Positions 47,626 through 58,016 of a DNA stretch of 64,000 nucleotides are shown here, piece by piece. The notes under the pieces are model-generated. The model was not told where the DNA came from. It saw only the letters and a list, made by a program, of their open reading frames with translations, and ran no database searches. The stretch lies in NCBI GenBank assembly GCA_029690005.1, contig CP121458.1:1860001-1924000 (forward strand), read 5' to 3'. The number at the start of each line of letters is the position of its first letter. Position 1 is the first letter of the stretch. This DNA is from Prescottella defluvii. GTDB taxonomy: Bacteria; Actinomycetota; Actinomycetes; Mycobacteriales; Mycobacteriaceae. Both the position numbers and the translations under genes were made by a program.

Positions 47626-47654
47626 TTGATCCGGGCATTGAAGTACACTAGAGT
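47626..47654 (+). promoter_or_regulatory. candidate promoter for the tRNA-Trp/secE/nusG unit
   Basis: TTGATC (47626-47631), a 17-base spacer, and TAGAGT (47649-47654). It starts about 110 bases before tRNA-Trp. The same TAGAGT -10 appears before rplJ, which supports both. Confidence 0.55.
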
Positions 47655-47769
47655 TTCTGGGGTTACTCAGGCGCTGCGCGCTGCCCTACGGTGCTGGTAA
47701 CAGCCCGCTAAGGGGTGGCGCGCATGTCATGTGAATCCAGATAGGTCGACCAGTTCGATCGGTCGACAA

Positions 47770-47842
<73 letters not shown>

Positions 47843-47876
47843 CACCCGGACTGGCCAGCGACTGAGAGGAACGACG

Positions 47877-48389
47877 GTGAGCGAGGAGCGCGGTAAGCGC
47901 GACGACGGCACTCCGGAGTCTGCGGACTCCGGCCCTGTCGACGAATCGGCCGTTTCCGACCAGCCTGCGAACGGCCAGGTCACTGCTGAAGAGAGCCCCA
48001 CGAGTGCGGCCCCAGCAGGAAAGCCCAGCGGCAAGCGCACTGCGCGCCGCGGTGGCACCGATACCGCAGAGCCCGTCGAGACGGTGAAGCCGGCGGTCGC
48101 CGCTTCCTCCGTCAAATCGACCAAGTCACGCTCCGGGTCCTCTGCGGAGTCGCAGTCGGGCGCCAAGAAGTCCCGCAAGGCGGACAAGCCCCGCACGGAG
48201 AACATCTTCAAGCGGATTCGTCGCTTCCTGCGCGAAGTGATTGCCGAGCTCCGGAAGGTCATCTGGCCGAATCGTAAGCAGATGATCACCTACACCAGTG
48301 TTGTGCTCGTGTTCGTCGCCTTCATGGTGACGTTCATCAGCCTCCTCGACGTCGGATTCATCAAGGGCGTCAGCTGGTTGTTCGGCTAA
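47877..48389 (+). CDS. secE: preprotein translocase subunit SecE
   Basis: 170 residues from GTG 47877 (GAGAGGA upstream). A long Ser/Ala/Lys-rich N-terminal extension (about 105 residues, typical of mycolate actinobacteria) leads into IFKRIRRFLREVIAELRKVIWPNRKQMITYT, the SecE motif, and one transmembrane helix (VVLVFVAFMVTFISLLDVGF). It clamps SecY in the translocon. In one operon with nusG, rplK and rplA. Confidence 0.95.
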   Translation: MSEERGKRDDGTPESADSGPVDESAVSDQPANGQVTAEESPTSAAPAGKPSGKRTARRGGTDTAEPVETVKPAVAASSVKSTKSRSGSSAESQSGAKKSRKADKPRTENIFKRIRRFLREVIAELRKVIWPNRKQMITYTSVVLVFVAFMVTFISLLDVGFIKGVSWLFG

Positions 48390-48425
48390 CTCGGGCGCGC
48401 CCGTCGGCGTTCCCGAACGATGTGA

Positions 48426-49253
<828 letters not shown>

Positions 49254-49365
49254 CACCGTCCCCGAGTGGCCGTCCGGTGCCGGACAGCCTGCGCCGGACA
49301 CTCAGGGACCCACGCACTTGCACGCAGTACGCAAGAAACACACCCAGTAAGAACAAGGAACGAAG

Positions 49366-49800
49366 ATGCCCCCCAAGAAGAAGAAGCTCGCAGGGCTGAT
49401 CAAGCTTCAGATCCAGGCTGGTCAGGCCAACCCTGCACCGCCCGTGGGTCCCGCGCTCGGTCAGCACGGCGTGAACATCATGGAGTTCTGCAAGGCTTAC
49501 AACGCGGCGACTGAGTCCCAGCGCGGCAACGTGATCCCTGTCGAGATCTCCGTCTACGAAGACCGGACCTTCGACTTCAAGCTGAAGACCCCGCCGGCCG
49601 CCAAGCTGCTGCTCAAGGCCGCTGGTGTGCAGAAGGGCTCCGGCGAGCCGCACAAGACCAAGGTCGCGACCGTGACCATGGATCAGGTGCGCGAGATCGC
49701 GAAGACCAAGCAGGAAGACCTCAACGCGAACGACATCGACGCAGCCGCGAAGATCATCGCCGGCACCGCGCGCTCGATGGGTATCACCGTCGAGGGTTAA
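49366..49800 (+). CDS. rplK: 50S ribosomal protein L11
   Basis: 144 residues. The full L11 pattern is present: [83 protein letters not shown]. It binds 23S rRNA at the GTPase centre, with L10 and L7/L12 encoded further along. Followed by rplA. Confidence 0.97.
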
Positions 49801-49892
49801 TCCTCCACTGTGGGAGGGCCGGCCAGGCCCGTAACCACAACTGAACCATGCACCCGGGTCGAGACCCAGGGTGAGAAGTAAGGACAGAAGAA

Positions 49893-50606
49893 ATGGCAAA
49901 GCGCAGCAAGGCATACCTCGCCGCCGCTGAGAAGATCGACGCGGACAAGCTTTACAGCCCCCTGCAGGCTGCGAAGCTGGCCAAGGAGACCTCGTCGGCC
50001 AAGATGGACGCGACCGTCGAGGTTGCCGTCCGTCTGGGCGTCGACCCCCGCAAGGCGGACCAGATGGTTCGCGGCACGGTCAACCTGCCGCACGGCACCG
50101 GTAAGACCGCCCGCGTCGTCGTCTTCGCCGTGGGCGAGAAGGCCGCCGAGGCCGAGGCCGCCGGTGCGGACGCCGTCGGATCCGAGGATCTGATCGAGCG
50201 CATCCAGGGCGGTTGGACCGACTTCGACGCCGCGATCGCCACCCCTGACCAGATGGCCAAGGTCGGCCGCATCGCTCGCGTCCTCGGACCGCGTGGCCTG
50301 ATGCCGAACCCGAAGACCGGCACCGTTACGCCGGACGTCGCGAAGGCTGTCGCCGACATCAAGGGCGGCAAGATCAACTTCCGTGTCGACAAGCAGGCCA
50401 ACCTGCACTTCGTGATCGGCAAGGCGTCGTTCGACGAGGCCAAGCTGGTCGAGAACTACGGCGCAGCGCTGGACGAGATCCTGCGTGCGAAGCCGTCGTC
50501 GGCGAAGGGCCGCTACGTCAAGAAGGTCACGGTTTCGACCACCACCGGACCGGGCATCCCGGTGGACCCGAACCGTACCCGCAACCTCCTCGAGGATGGC
50601 GAGTAA
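49893..50606 (+). CDS. rplA: 50S ribosomal protein L1
   Basis: 237 residues. [75 protein letters not shown] and [20 protein letters not shown] are diagnostic. It binds 23S rRNA and represses its own operon in many bacteria. It ends at a strong terminator. Confidence 0.97.
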   Translation: MAKRSKAYLAAAEKIDADKLYSPLQAAKLAKETSSAKMDATVEVAVRLGVDPRKADQMVRGTVNLPHGTGKTARVVVFAVGEKAAEAEAAGADAVGSEDLIERIQGGWTDFDAAIATPDQMAKVGRIARVLGPRGLMPNPKTGTVTPDVAKAVADIKGGKINFRVDKQANLHFVIGKASFDEAKLVENYGAALDEILRAKPSSAKGRYVKKVTVSTTTGPGIPVDPNRTRNLLEDGE

Positions 50607-50636
50607 GTCGCGAATCCTCGCGACCTGATCGACATC

Positions 50637-50672
50637 GAAGGCCGGCACAGAGTTCTCTCTGTGCCGGCCTTC
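50637..50672 (+). terminator. terminator of the secE-nusG-rplK-rplA operon
   Basis: 16-base perfect stem (50637-50652 with 50657-50672, GAAGGCCGGCACAGAG) and a TTCT loop, then GGCGTTCTCC. It also lies at the 3' end of the convergent MFS gene. Confidence 0.9.
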
Positions 50673-50693
50673 GGCGTTCTCCGACGTCGGTCC

Positions 50694-52294
50694 TCAATCC
50701 TGCTCGCGCCGCCATGCGAGCATCGCCCCGCGGCCCTCGGCCGGCGCCCACGGCAGGAAGACGGCGACGACGATCGCACACACCACGACGGCGCCCGTCG
50801 CCACGAGTGACGCGGCATGCGCTCCCTGCAGAACCGCGGTCTTCATCGTCGTGATCAGTTGCTCACGCGAAGGTTCGAGCATCGAGGGGATCTCACGATT
50901 GCGGATCTCGAGGACGCTGAGAATCGTTGCCCGCGCGAAGCCCTTCTCGTCGTCGTTCATGAGGGAAGCGGGGACGCCGTCGATGATCGGGGAGATCTTC
51001 CCGACGTAGTACGACGCGACGATCGATCCGAGTACCGCCACGCCGAGGGTTCCGCCCACCTCTCTGGTGGTGTCGTTGACAGCGGATCCGGCACCGGCCT
51101 CGTCGAGCGGCAGCGACGACATGATCGACTCGGTGGCCGGCCCCTGGACGATCGCCAGCCCGAGCGCCATCGACACCATCGACGGCAGGACATCGGTGAG
51201 GTAGTTGCTGTCGACGTCGACCAGACCGCCGAGATACAGCCCGAGACCGGTCAGGAGCAGGCCGAAGACGAGGACCGCAGTCGTTCCGATCCGCTGAGCC
51301 AGCAACGTCGCGATCGGTGCGCCTACCGCGACGGACACTGCGAACGGTAGCGACGCGATGCCGAATTCGAGCGGCGTGTACTCGCGCACGCCCTGGAAGT
51401 ACTGCGTGATGAGGAACAGGAATCCGAACATCGAGAAGTAGGCGACGGCGATCGCGAGGGCCGGAAGCGAGAACCGTCGGATCCGGAACAGTCGCATGTC
51501 GAGGATCGGCGCCGGGGTGCGCAGTTCCCACACCACGAAACCCACGAGGACGACGATCGACGCCGCGGCGGTGCCGAGGGTGACCGGGGAGAGCCAGCCG
51601 TGACGGGGCGCCTCGATGACGGCCCACACCAGTCCGGTGATCCCGACGACGGACATCACGATGCCGGCGACGTCGAGGCGGCCGACGGAGGACGCCTTGG
51701 ACTCGGGACCAGCAGCAGGGTCGCGAGGAGCGCGATCACCGCAACGGGGACGTTGATCCAGAACACCGCGTGCCACGAGAAGTGTTCGAGGAGCCATCCG
51801 CCGGAGACGGGACCGATCGCGATGGCGAAGCCGGCCATCGCCGTCCATGCCGCGATGGCGAGGGCCTTCTCGCGGACGTCGGTGAAGATGTTGATGATCA
51901 GGGCGAGCGTCGCCGGGAAGACGGCTGCCGCGAACACGCCCATTGCCGCACGGGCCGCGATCACCTGTCCGAGTGAGGTGGCCGACGCGCCGAGGACGGA
52001 CATGGCAGCGACGCCGACCAGTCCGATCGTCATGACGCGCCGCCGACCGTGGCGGTCGCCCAGATTTCCGCATGCGAGGAGTAGGCCGGCGAAGGTGAGC
52101 GTGTATGCGTCGACCACCCACTGGAGACCGCTGACGTCGGTGCGCAACTGGACCCCGATCGACGGCAACGCGACGTTGACGATCGTGTTGTCGAGAACGA
52201 CGAGAAGTTCGGCGAGGCAGATCACCGCCAGGGCGAGGAATCTGCGCCGGCGTCCGAGACCGTCGGCGGTCGCGGTGGGGGTCATGAGAGTCAT
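50694..52294 (-). CDS. MFS drug exporter of the DHA2/EmrB-QacA type, reading frame interrupted
   Basis: About 533 residues, 14 predicted helices. N-terminal VICLAELLVVLDNTIVNVALPSI, motif A GNLGDRHGRRRVMTIGL, PVSGGWLLEHFSWHAVFWINVPV. The C-terminal half continues WAVIEAPRHGWLSP, LPALAIAVAYFSMFGFLFLITQYFQGVREYTPLE and PATESIMSSLPLDEAGAGSAVNDTTREVGGTLG, the DHA2 hallmark. The break at the GGG at 51705-51707 (add one base) joins LLLVP to ESKASSVGRLDVAG. Proton-driven export of hydrophobic compounds. Divergent from the rplJ leader; no adjacent regulator gene. Confidence 0.9.
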
Positions 52295-52411
52295 GGCCGA
52301 AACCTAGCCCACTATGTGTGACTCGAGGTTACGTTTAAAAGTGAGCCGTCGGACACACTTGCCTCTCAGTGTGAGGTGTCGCACAAAAGTGGACGTCGGG
52401 CGCGACGCGCT

Positions 52412-52439
52412 TTGCGCCCGGGCGGTGCTTCGTTAGAGT
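52412..52439 (+). promoter_or_regulatory. candidate rplJ-rplL promoter
   Basis: TTGCGC (52412-52417), 16-base spacer, TAGAGT (52434-52439). A start near 52447 would give a leader of about 260 bases. Between it and the MFS start lies a small inverted repeat, CACACT/AGTGTG at 52354-52373. Confidence 0.5.
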
Positions 52440-52529
52440 GCTCGTTGGAGTTCGGCGTTCGATGCGAATTCCGCCCCGAAAACTGTTCTACCCAAGACCG
52501 TTGGTCACCGTGCCCAGTAATGGAATCGG

Positions 52530-52657
52530 TTGAAGGTCCGGGATTGCCCGGCGGCCCACGCAGGAGGACGAGGTGGGGGATGTTTGTCTGCGCCCGGTTT
52601 CGACCGGGGGATGGATCTCCTCGTGTACGCCCCGTGTGCCCTGCACCGGGGCGTTTT
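52530..52657 (+). promoter_or_regulatory. ribosomal protein L10-type mRNA leader with attenuator
   Basis: The leader before rplJ contains a hairpin CCCGGT/ACCGGG (52593-52608), long-range pairing of AGGAG (52563-52567) with CTCCT (52617-52621), and a terminator-like hairpin CGCCCCG-GTGC / GCAC-CGGGGCG (52628-52653) followed by TTTT. This fits the L10 leader, where the L10-(L7/L12) complex binds the RNA to reduce synthesis of both proteins. Exact boundaries are approximate. Confidence 0.65.
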
Positions 52658-52708
52658 GCATGTCACGGCCCGAAGTGGAACAACGACTGTCACGAGAGGA
52701 GGCGAAGT

Positions 52709-53263
52709 ATGGCAAAGCCTGAGAAGGTTTCCGCAGTTGCGGAGATCACCGAGCAGTTCAAGGAGTCGTCTGCCGCTGTCATCACGGAATACCGTGGTCT
52801 GTCGGTTACGAGCCTGACGCAGCTGCGACGCGCACTCGGAGAGGGTGCCACCTACTCCGTCGCCAAGAACACCCTGGTCAAGCGCGCCGCTGCTGAAGCG
52901 GGCGTCGAGGGCCTTGACGACCTGTTCGTCGGACCGACCGCCATTGCATTCATCAAGGGCGAGCCGGTCGACGCTGCGAAGGCTCTGAAGGCCTTCGCAA
53001 AGGACAACAAGGCGCTCGTCATCAAGGGCGGCTACATGGACGGCGCTGCGCTGTCCGTGGATCAGGTCAACCAGATCGCGGACCTCGAGTCCCGCGAGAT
53101 CCTGTTGGCCAAGCTCGCCGGCGCTATGAAGGGCAACTTGGCAAAGGCCGCTGGCCTGTTCAACGCTCCCGCTTCGCAGATGGCCCGTCTGGCCGCTGCG
53201 CTGCAGGAGAAGAAGGCTGCGGAGGGTGGGGCCGAGGCTCCCGCCGACGCCGCTGCCGAATAG
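52709..53263 (+). CDS. rplJ: 50S ribosomal protein L10
   Basis: 184 residues from ATG 52709 with GAGAGGAGG just upstream. The frame is open further back through the leader, but those residues are not coding. [43 protein letters not shown] and [35 protein letters not shown] are L10. It anchors L7/L12 dimers on the ribosome and feeds back on the leader. Confidence 0.96.
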   Translation: MAKPEKVSAVAEITEQFKESSAAVITEYRGLSVTSLTQLRRALGEGATYSVAKNTLVKRAAAEAGVEGLDDLFVGPTAIAFIKGEPVDAAKALKAFAKDNKALVIKGGYMDGAALSVDQVNQIADLESREILLAKLAGAMKGNLAKAAGLFNAPASQMARLAAALQEKKAAEGGAEAPADAAAE

Positions 53264-53348
53264 CTGATCCGCACCTGCGCATCACAACCATCACCACCTG
53301 TCCGGTCGCGGATCAGCGATACAGGACTTAAGAGGAAGGACCGCCACC

Positions 53349-53735
53349 ATGGCGAAGCTCACCACCGAAGAGTTGCTGGACCAGTTCAAGGAGCTGACCC
53401 TGCTCGAGCTCTCGGAGTTCGTGAAGGCGTTCGAGGAGACCTTCGAGGTCACCGCTGCTGCTCCGGTCGCCGTTGCCGCTGCCGGCGCTCCGGCTGCCGC
53501 TGCTGAGGCTGCTGAGGAGCAGGACGAGTTCGACGTCATCCTCGAGTCGGCTGGCGACAAGAAGATCCAGGTCATCAAGGTCGTCCGTGAGGTCGTCTCC
53601 GGCCTGGGCCTGAAGGAAGCCAAGGACCTCGTCGAGGGTGCTCCGAAGCCGATCCTGGAGAAGGTCGCCAAGGACGCAGCTGACGCTGCCAAGGAGAAGC
53701 TCGAGGCTGCCGGCGCGAAGATCACCGTCAAGTAA
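53349..53735 (+). CDS. rplL: 50S ribosomal protein L7/L12
   Basis: 128 residues. N-terminal dimerisation domain ([26 protein letters not shown]), Ala-rich hinge, and C-terminal [43 protein letters not shown]. It recruits translation factors. Followed by a strong terminator. Confidence 0.97.
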   Translation: MAKLTTEELLDQFKELTLLELSEFVKAFEETFEVTAAAPVAVAAAGAPAAAAEAAEEQDEFDVILESAGDKKIQVIKVVREVVSGLGLKEAKDLVEGAPKPILEKVAKDAADAAKEKLEAAGAKITVK

Positions 53736-53771
53736 GACGATCATCTGCGCTGCTTCCTGACGAAGCATCGA

Positions 53772-53808
53772 GAAGAGGGCCGTCCCCGGTTCGGGGGCGG
53801 CCCTCTTC
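53772..53808 (+). terminator. terminator of rplJ-rplL
   Basis: 16-base stem GAAGAGGGCCG-TCCCC / GGGGG-CGGCCCTCTTC (one G-T pair) with a GGTTC loop, followed by GTTGTCATC. Confidence 0.88.
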
Positions 53809-53848
53809 GTTGTCATCAGCATGTCCCGGTAGTCGGGACTGTCTGGTC

Positions 53849-53877
53849 TTGTCACCTTACTTACTCATAAGTAATAT
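53849..53877 (+). promoter_or_regulatory. mkl-mce promoter with overlapping palindromic operator
   Basis: TTGTCA (53849-53854), a 17-base spacer, and TAATAT (53872-53877) form a near-ideal promoter. The spacer and -10 hold a perfect inverted repeat TTACTTA-CTCA-TAAGTAA (53857-53874), well placed for a TetR-type repressor to block RNA polymerase. This patch is strikingly AT-rich for the window. Confidence 0.6.
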
Positions 53878-53963
53878 GCGGTGTCACGGATAACACTTCG
53901 ATGCGATGAGTGACGCAACCCACAGTGGACCACAGTGGGGGACGTGCCTGAACGCAGGAGGTA

Positions 53964-55013
53964 ATGGTGGGAGTCGAGGTAGCAGTCGAAGGACTCACGA
54001 AGTCTTTCGGCTCTCAGAAGATCTGGCAGGACGTGACGCTCACGCTGCCGGCCGGAGAGGTCAGCGCGCTGCTGGGCCCGTCCGGTACCGGTAAGTCGGT
54101 GTTCCTCAAGTCCCTGATCGGTCTGCTGCGGCCCGAGGAGGGGTCGATCGTCATCGACGGGACCGACATCCTGCAGTGCTCCTCCCGCGAACTGTACGAG
54201 ATCCGCAAGCTGTTCGGCGTCCTGTTCCAGGACGGCGCGCTGTTCGGGTCGATGAACCTGTACGACAACGTGGCCTTCCCGCTGCGAGAGCACGCCAAGA
54301 AGACCGAGTCCGAGATCCGCAAGATCGTCATGGAGAAGCTCGAGCTCAACGGCCTGGTCGGCGCCGAGGGCAAGCTCCCCGGCGAGATCTCCGGCGGTAT
54401 GCGCAAGCGCGCCGGTCTCGCTCGCGCGCTGGTGCTCGATCCCCAGATCATCCTCGTCGACGAGCCGGACTCGGGTCTCGACCCGGTCCGCACGACGTAC
54501 CTCAGCCAGCTGCTGATCGACATCAACGCGCAGATCGACGCGACGATCCTGATCGTGACGCACAACATCAACCTGGCCCGCACCGTGCCCGACAACCTGG
54601 GCATGCTGTTCCGCAAGCAGCTCGTCATGTTCGGTCCGCGCGAGGTGCTGCTCACCAGCGACGAACCCGTCGTGCACCAGTTCCTCAACGGCTCCAAGAT
54701 CGGTCCGATCGGCATGTCGGAGGAGAAGGACGAGGCCCAGATGGCGCAGGAGCAGGCGCTCGTCGACGCCGGTCATCACCACGGCGGCACCGACGACGTC
54801 TACGGCGTGGTGCCGCAGATGCAGGCCACGCCGGGTCTGCCCTTCCGTCAGGCGGTCGCGCGGCGACAGGCCCGCGTCCGCCAGATCCTGCACACGCTGC
54901 CGTACGAGGCGCAGCAGAGCATCCTCGCGAGCATGGAAGACGATCAGGCCACCCAGGTGATTCCCACGTACGACGACGGAGGACTCGGACAGTCCACGTA
55001 CGGGCACGGTTAG
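53964..55013 (+). CDS. mkl: Mce-system ATP-binding protein Mkl (MlaF-like)
   Basis: 349 residues. ABC ATPase with VEGLTKSFGSQKIW, Walker A GPSGTGKSVFLKSLIG, Q-loop FGVLFQDGALFGSMN, signature EISGGMRKRAGLARALVLDP, Walker B IILVDEPDSGLDPV, and a long C-terminal extension (QFLNGSKIGPIGMSEEKDEAQMAQEQAL, AVARRQARVRQILHTLP). It is strongly like M. tuberculosis Rv0655, which energises Mce lipid importers. ATG 53964 is close behind AGGAGG (two bases); GTG 53967 may be the real start. It follows rplL, as in mycobacteria. Confidence 0.95.
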   Translation: MVGVEVAVEGLTKSFGSQKIWQDVTLTLPAGEVSALLGPSGTGKSVFLKSLIGLLRPEEGSIVIDGTDILQCSSRELYEIRKLFGVLFQDGALFGSMNLYDNVAFPLREHAKKTESEIRKIVMEKLELNGLVGAEGKLPGEISGGMRKRAGLARALVLDPQIILVDEPDSGLDPVRTTYLSQLLIDINAQIDATILIVTHNINLARTVPDNLGMLFRKQLVMFGPREVLLTSDEPVVHQFLNGSKIGPIGMSEEKDEAQMAQEQALVDAGHHHGGTDDVYGVVPQMQATPGLPFRQAVARRQARVRQILHTLPYEAQQSILASMEDDQATQVIPTYDDGGLGQSTYGHG

Positions 55014-55043
55014 GGGACTGCGTATGGGGGCACCCGCACTTCG

Positions 55044-55817
55044 ATGATGAAGCCGGTCACCGGAGCGTTGACTCAGGCCGGCAACATCGTCCAACTGTTC
55101 GTCGACGTCGTACGCAACACGTTCAAGCGGCCGTTCCAGTTCAAGGAGTTCATCGAACAGGCGTGGTTCATCGCGAGCGTGACGATCCTGCCGACCGCGC
55201 TCGTCGCGATCCCGTTCGGTGCGGTCGTGTCGTTGCAGACCGGGTCGCTGATCAAGCAGTTGGGTGCGGAAGCGTTCACGGGTGCCGCCAGCGTTCTTGC
55301 GGTGATCCAGCAGGGCAGTCCGATCGTGACGGCTCTGCTGATCGCGGGCGCCGCGGGCTCCGCGGTCACCGCCGATCTCGGGTCGCGGACGATCCGCGAG
55401 GAGATCGACGCGATGGAGGTCCTCGGCATCAATCCGGTCCAGCGCCTGGTCGTTCCACGGGTGCTGGCGATGGTGCTGGTCGCGGTGCTCCTCAACGGGC
55501 TGGTCTCGGTCGTCGGCATCGCGGGTGGCTACTTCTTCAACGTGATCCTCCAGGGCGGCACCCCGGGCGCCTACCTAGCGTCGTTCTCGGCGCTCGCGCA
55601 GCTGCCCGACCTGTACATCGCCGAGGTCAAGGCGGCGATCTTCGGCGTCATCGCGGGTGTCATCGCGGCCTACAAGGGACTCACGCCCAAGGGCGGACCC
55701 AAGGGTGTCGGCGAGGCGGTCAACCAGGCCGTCGTCATCACGTTCCTGGTGTTGTTCTTCGCGAACCTGATCCTGACCACGGTGTACCTGCAGGTCGTCC
55801 CGGCGAAGGGAGCATGA
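55044..55817 (+). CDS. YrbE-type Mce permease, first subunit
   Basis: 257 residues, MlaE/YrbE family: VRNTFKRPFQFKEFIEQAWFIASVTILPTALVAIPFGAVVSLQ, REEIDAMEVLGINPVQRLVVPRVLAMVLVAV, PDLYIAEVKAAIFGVIAGVIAAYKGLTPKGGPKGVGEAVNQ. About five to six helices. Together with the second YrbE it forms the membrane core energised by Mkl. It lies 30 bases after mkl. The numbered group (YrbE1-4) is not assigned. Confidence 0.93.
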   Translation: MMKPVTGALTQAGNIVQLFVDVVRNTFKRPFQFKEFIEQAWFIASVTILPTALVAIPFGAVVSLQTGSLIKQLGAEAFTGAASVLAVIQQGSPIVTALLIAGAAGSAVTADLGSRTIREEIDAMEVLGINPVQRLVVPRVLAMVLVAVLLNGLVSVVGIAGGYFFNVILQGGTPGAYLASFSALAQLPDLYIAEVKAAIFGVIAGVIAAYKGLTPKGGPKGVGEAVNQAVVITFLVLFFANLILTTVYLQVVPAKGA

Positions 55818-55821
55818 GTCG

Positions 55822-56682
55822 ATGACGATCGCACGGGGTCGCGGCGATTACGCACTGATGCGGGCGCGCCGCTGGGCGCGCAAACCGATCGACGTGCTCG
55901 ACAACGCCGGCGAGCAGATGTCGTTCTACTCGCGGGCCATCGCGTGGACGCCGCGGACGCTGCGCCGCTACCGCAAGGAGATGCTGCGACTGCTCGCCGA
56001 GGTGACCTTCGGCAGCGGTGCACTCGCGGTGATCGGCGGCACGATCGGCGTCATCGTGATGATGTCCGGGTTCACCGGCGTCGTGGTCGGTCTGCAGGGT
56101 TTCGCCGCCCTCGACCAGATCGGCAGCTCCGTGCTGACCGGCTTCCTGTCGGCGTACGTCAACACGCGTGAGATCGCGCCGGTCGTCGCGGCGCTCGCGC
56201 TGTCGGCCACGGTCGGTTGTGGCTTCACCGCCCAACTCGGTGCGATGCGTATCTCGGAGGAGATCGACGCGCTCGAGGTGATGGCGGTGCCCAGCGTGCC
56301 GTTCCTCGTCACGACCCGGATGATCGCCGGCTTCGTCGCGGTGATCCCGCTGTACATCGTCGGCCTGCTCGCCGCGTACCTCGCGTCGCGCGTCGTCAGC
56401 ACCGTGTTCAACGGCCAGTCCACGGGTTCGTACGACCACTACTTCAACCTGTTCCTGCCGCCCGAGGACGTCTTGTGGTCCTTCGGCAAGGTGCTGGTGT
56501 TCGCATTCGTCCTGATCCTCATCCACTGCTACTACGGGTTCCACGCCCGCGGCGGCCCGGCCGGCGTCGGCGTCGCGGTCGGCCACGCCGTGCGTACCGC
56601 CCTCGTCACCATCGCCGTCCTGGACTTCTTCCTGAGCCTCGCGATCTGGGGCACGACGACCACGGTGCGGGTGGCCGGATGA
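55822..56682 (+). CDS. YrbE-type Mce permease, second subunit
   Basis: 286 residues. Same family as its neighbour: EMLRLLAEVTFGSGALAVIGGTIGVIVMMSGFTGVVVGLQ, GFTAQLGAMRISEEIDALEVMAVPSVPFLVTTRMIAG, HCYYGFHARGGPAGVGVAVGHAVRTA. N-terminal basic extension. Four bases after the first yrbE; its stop overlaps the mceA start (ATGA). Confidence 0.93.
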   Translation: MTIARGRGDYALMRARRWARKPIDVLDNAGEQMSFYSRAIAWTPRTLRRYRKEMLRLLAEVTFGSGALAVIGGTIGVIVMMSGFTGVVVGLQGFAALDQIGSSVLTGFLSAYVNTREIAPVVAALALSATVGCGFTAQLGAMRISEEIDALEVMAVPSVPFLVTTRMIAGFVAVIPLYIVGLLAAYLASRVVSTVFNGQSTGSYDHYFNLFLPPEDVLWSFGKVLVFAFVLILIHCYYGFHARGGPAGVGVAVGHAVRTALVTIAVLDFFLSLAIWGTTTTVRVAG

Positions 56683-58016
56683 TCGAGACGCCGTCGAAAC
56701 TGCGCCGCCGCATCCTGGGAGTCGCTTTCTTCCTGGTCCTCGCCCTGTTCGTGGGCGGCACGATCGCCACCTACAACAAGACGTTCAAGCCGGTCGTCAA
56801 GGTCGATCTCGTGACCGACACCGTCGGCAACGCGCTGCCGCGCAACGCCGACGTGAAGGTCCGCGGCCTCATCGTCGGCGAGGTGCGCGACGCGTCCACG
56901 TCGAACGGCAAGGTCACGTCGGTCATGGCGATCGAACCGGACAAGGCCGAGCTGATCCCGTCGAACGCGACTGCTCGACTGCTCCCGAAGACGCTGTTCG
57001 GTGAGCGGTACGTCGACCTGGTCATCCCCGAGAATGCGAGCCCCAATCCGATCGCGGCCGGCGGCACCATCTACCAGGACAAGAGCGGCAACGCTGTCGA
57101 ACTCGGCAAGATGCTCGACGGCCTGCTGCCGCTGTTGCAGGCCATCCCGCCGGAGAGCCTGGCGTCGACGCTGGGTGCGCTGTCGCAGGCGCTCGACGGC
57201 CGCGGCGAGCAGATCGGAGTCACGCTCGACCAGCTGGACACGATCTTCGCCGGAGTCAACACCCGGATGCCGGACCTGAAGGCGGGTTTGCAGAGTTTCG
57301 CGACGTTCGCCCAGACGTACTCCGAGGCCGCACCGCAGTTGATCGATGCGCTCGACGACCTGCGCACCACCAACGCGACGATCGTGCAGGAGCGGAGCTC
57401 GATCGATGCGCTCATGGCGTCGGTGACGTCGACCGGCTCGAGCACCGCGGATCTGCTGACCACCAACCGTGATTCGCTCATCTCGATCGCGGCGGACTCG
57501 CGCGAGGCGCTCGAGATCCTGGCGCGGTTCTCCGGGACGTTCGGCTGCACGTTCAAGAACTTCGCGGACGTGATGCGGCGGTCGGGTGCGATCACCGGCG
57601 AGGGCTCCGACCTGCCCGGCGCACGGGCGACCATCGAACTCGTCAATCCTCGCGGGCGCTACCTGCCCAACCAGGACGAGCCGCGCCTGATCGACACCCG
57701 TGGGCCGCGTTGCTACGACCCGCCGCCGTTGGGCACCGACATCGGCCAGTACCCGGGCGGTTCGATCCACGACGGTTCGTACCAGGTCCCGACCCGGAAC
57801 GCGGGTGACCAGTACATCCCGGACGTCCCCACCCCGCAGTACTCGGTGATGCCGGCGGCGACCGCGCCTGTGACGTACGTGGGCTCGCAGCTCGAGCGCG
57901 ACACCCTGGCCGTCGTGTACGGCGAGGCGACCGGCATCGACCCGGCGGACGTGCCGTCCTGGACTACCAGGATCGGTGCCCCGGCGCTCCGTGGAAAGGA
58001 GGTGAGCGTCAAGTGA
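56679..58016 (+). CDS. MCE-family protein, MceA position
   Basis: 445 residues. One N-terminal helix (ILGVAFFLVLALFVGGTIATY), the MlaD/MCE domain (VKVDLVTDTVGNALPRNADVKVRGLIVGEVRDA), and a long helical region (GVTLDQLDTIFAGVNTRMPDLKAGLQSF, TIVQERSSIDALMASVTSTGS), then a Pro/Tyr-rich tail. It forms part of the hexameric MCE tunnel carrying lipids across the envelope. First of six tandem mce genes. Confidence 0.93.
   Translation: MIETPSKLRRRILGVAFFLVLALFVGGTIATYNKTFKPVVKVDLVTDTVGNALPRNADVKVRGLIVGEVRDASTSNGKVTSVMAIEPDKAELIPSNATARLLPKTLFGERYVDLVIPENASPNPIAAGGTIYQDKSGNAVELGKMLDGLLPLLQAIPPESLASTLGALSQALDGRGEQIGVTLDQLDTIFAGVNTRMPDLKAGLQSFATFAQTYSEAAPQLIDALDDLRTTNATIVQERSSIDALMASVTSTGSSTADLLTTNRDSLISIAADSREALEILARFSGTFGCTFKNFADVMRRSGAITGEGSDLPGARATIELVNPRGRYLPNQDEPRLIDTRGPRCYDPPPLGTDIGQYPGGSIHDGSYQVPTRNAGDQYIPDVPTPQYSVMPAATAPVTYVGSQLERDTLAVVYGEATGIDPADVPSWTTRIGAPALRGKEVSVK

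Noticed and set aside
52376..52708. N-terminal extension of L10 through the leader
   Set aside because: The extra residues have no L10 similarity; a strong ribosome-binding site precedes ATG 52709, and RNA hairpins explain the region better.
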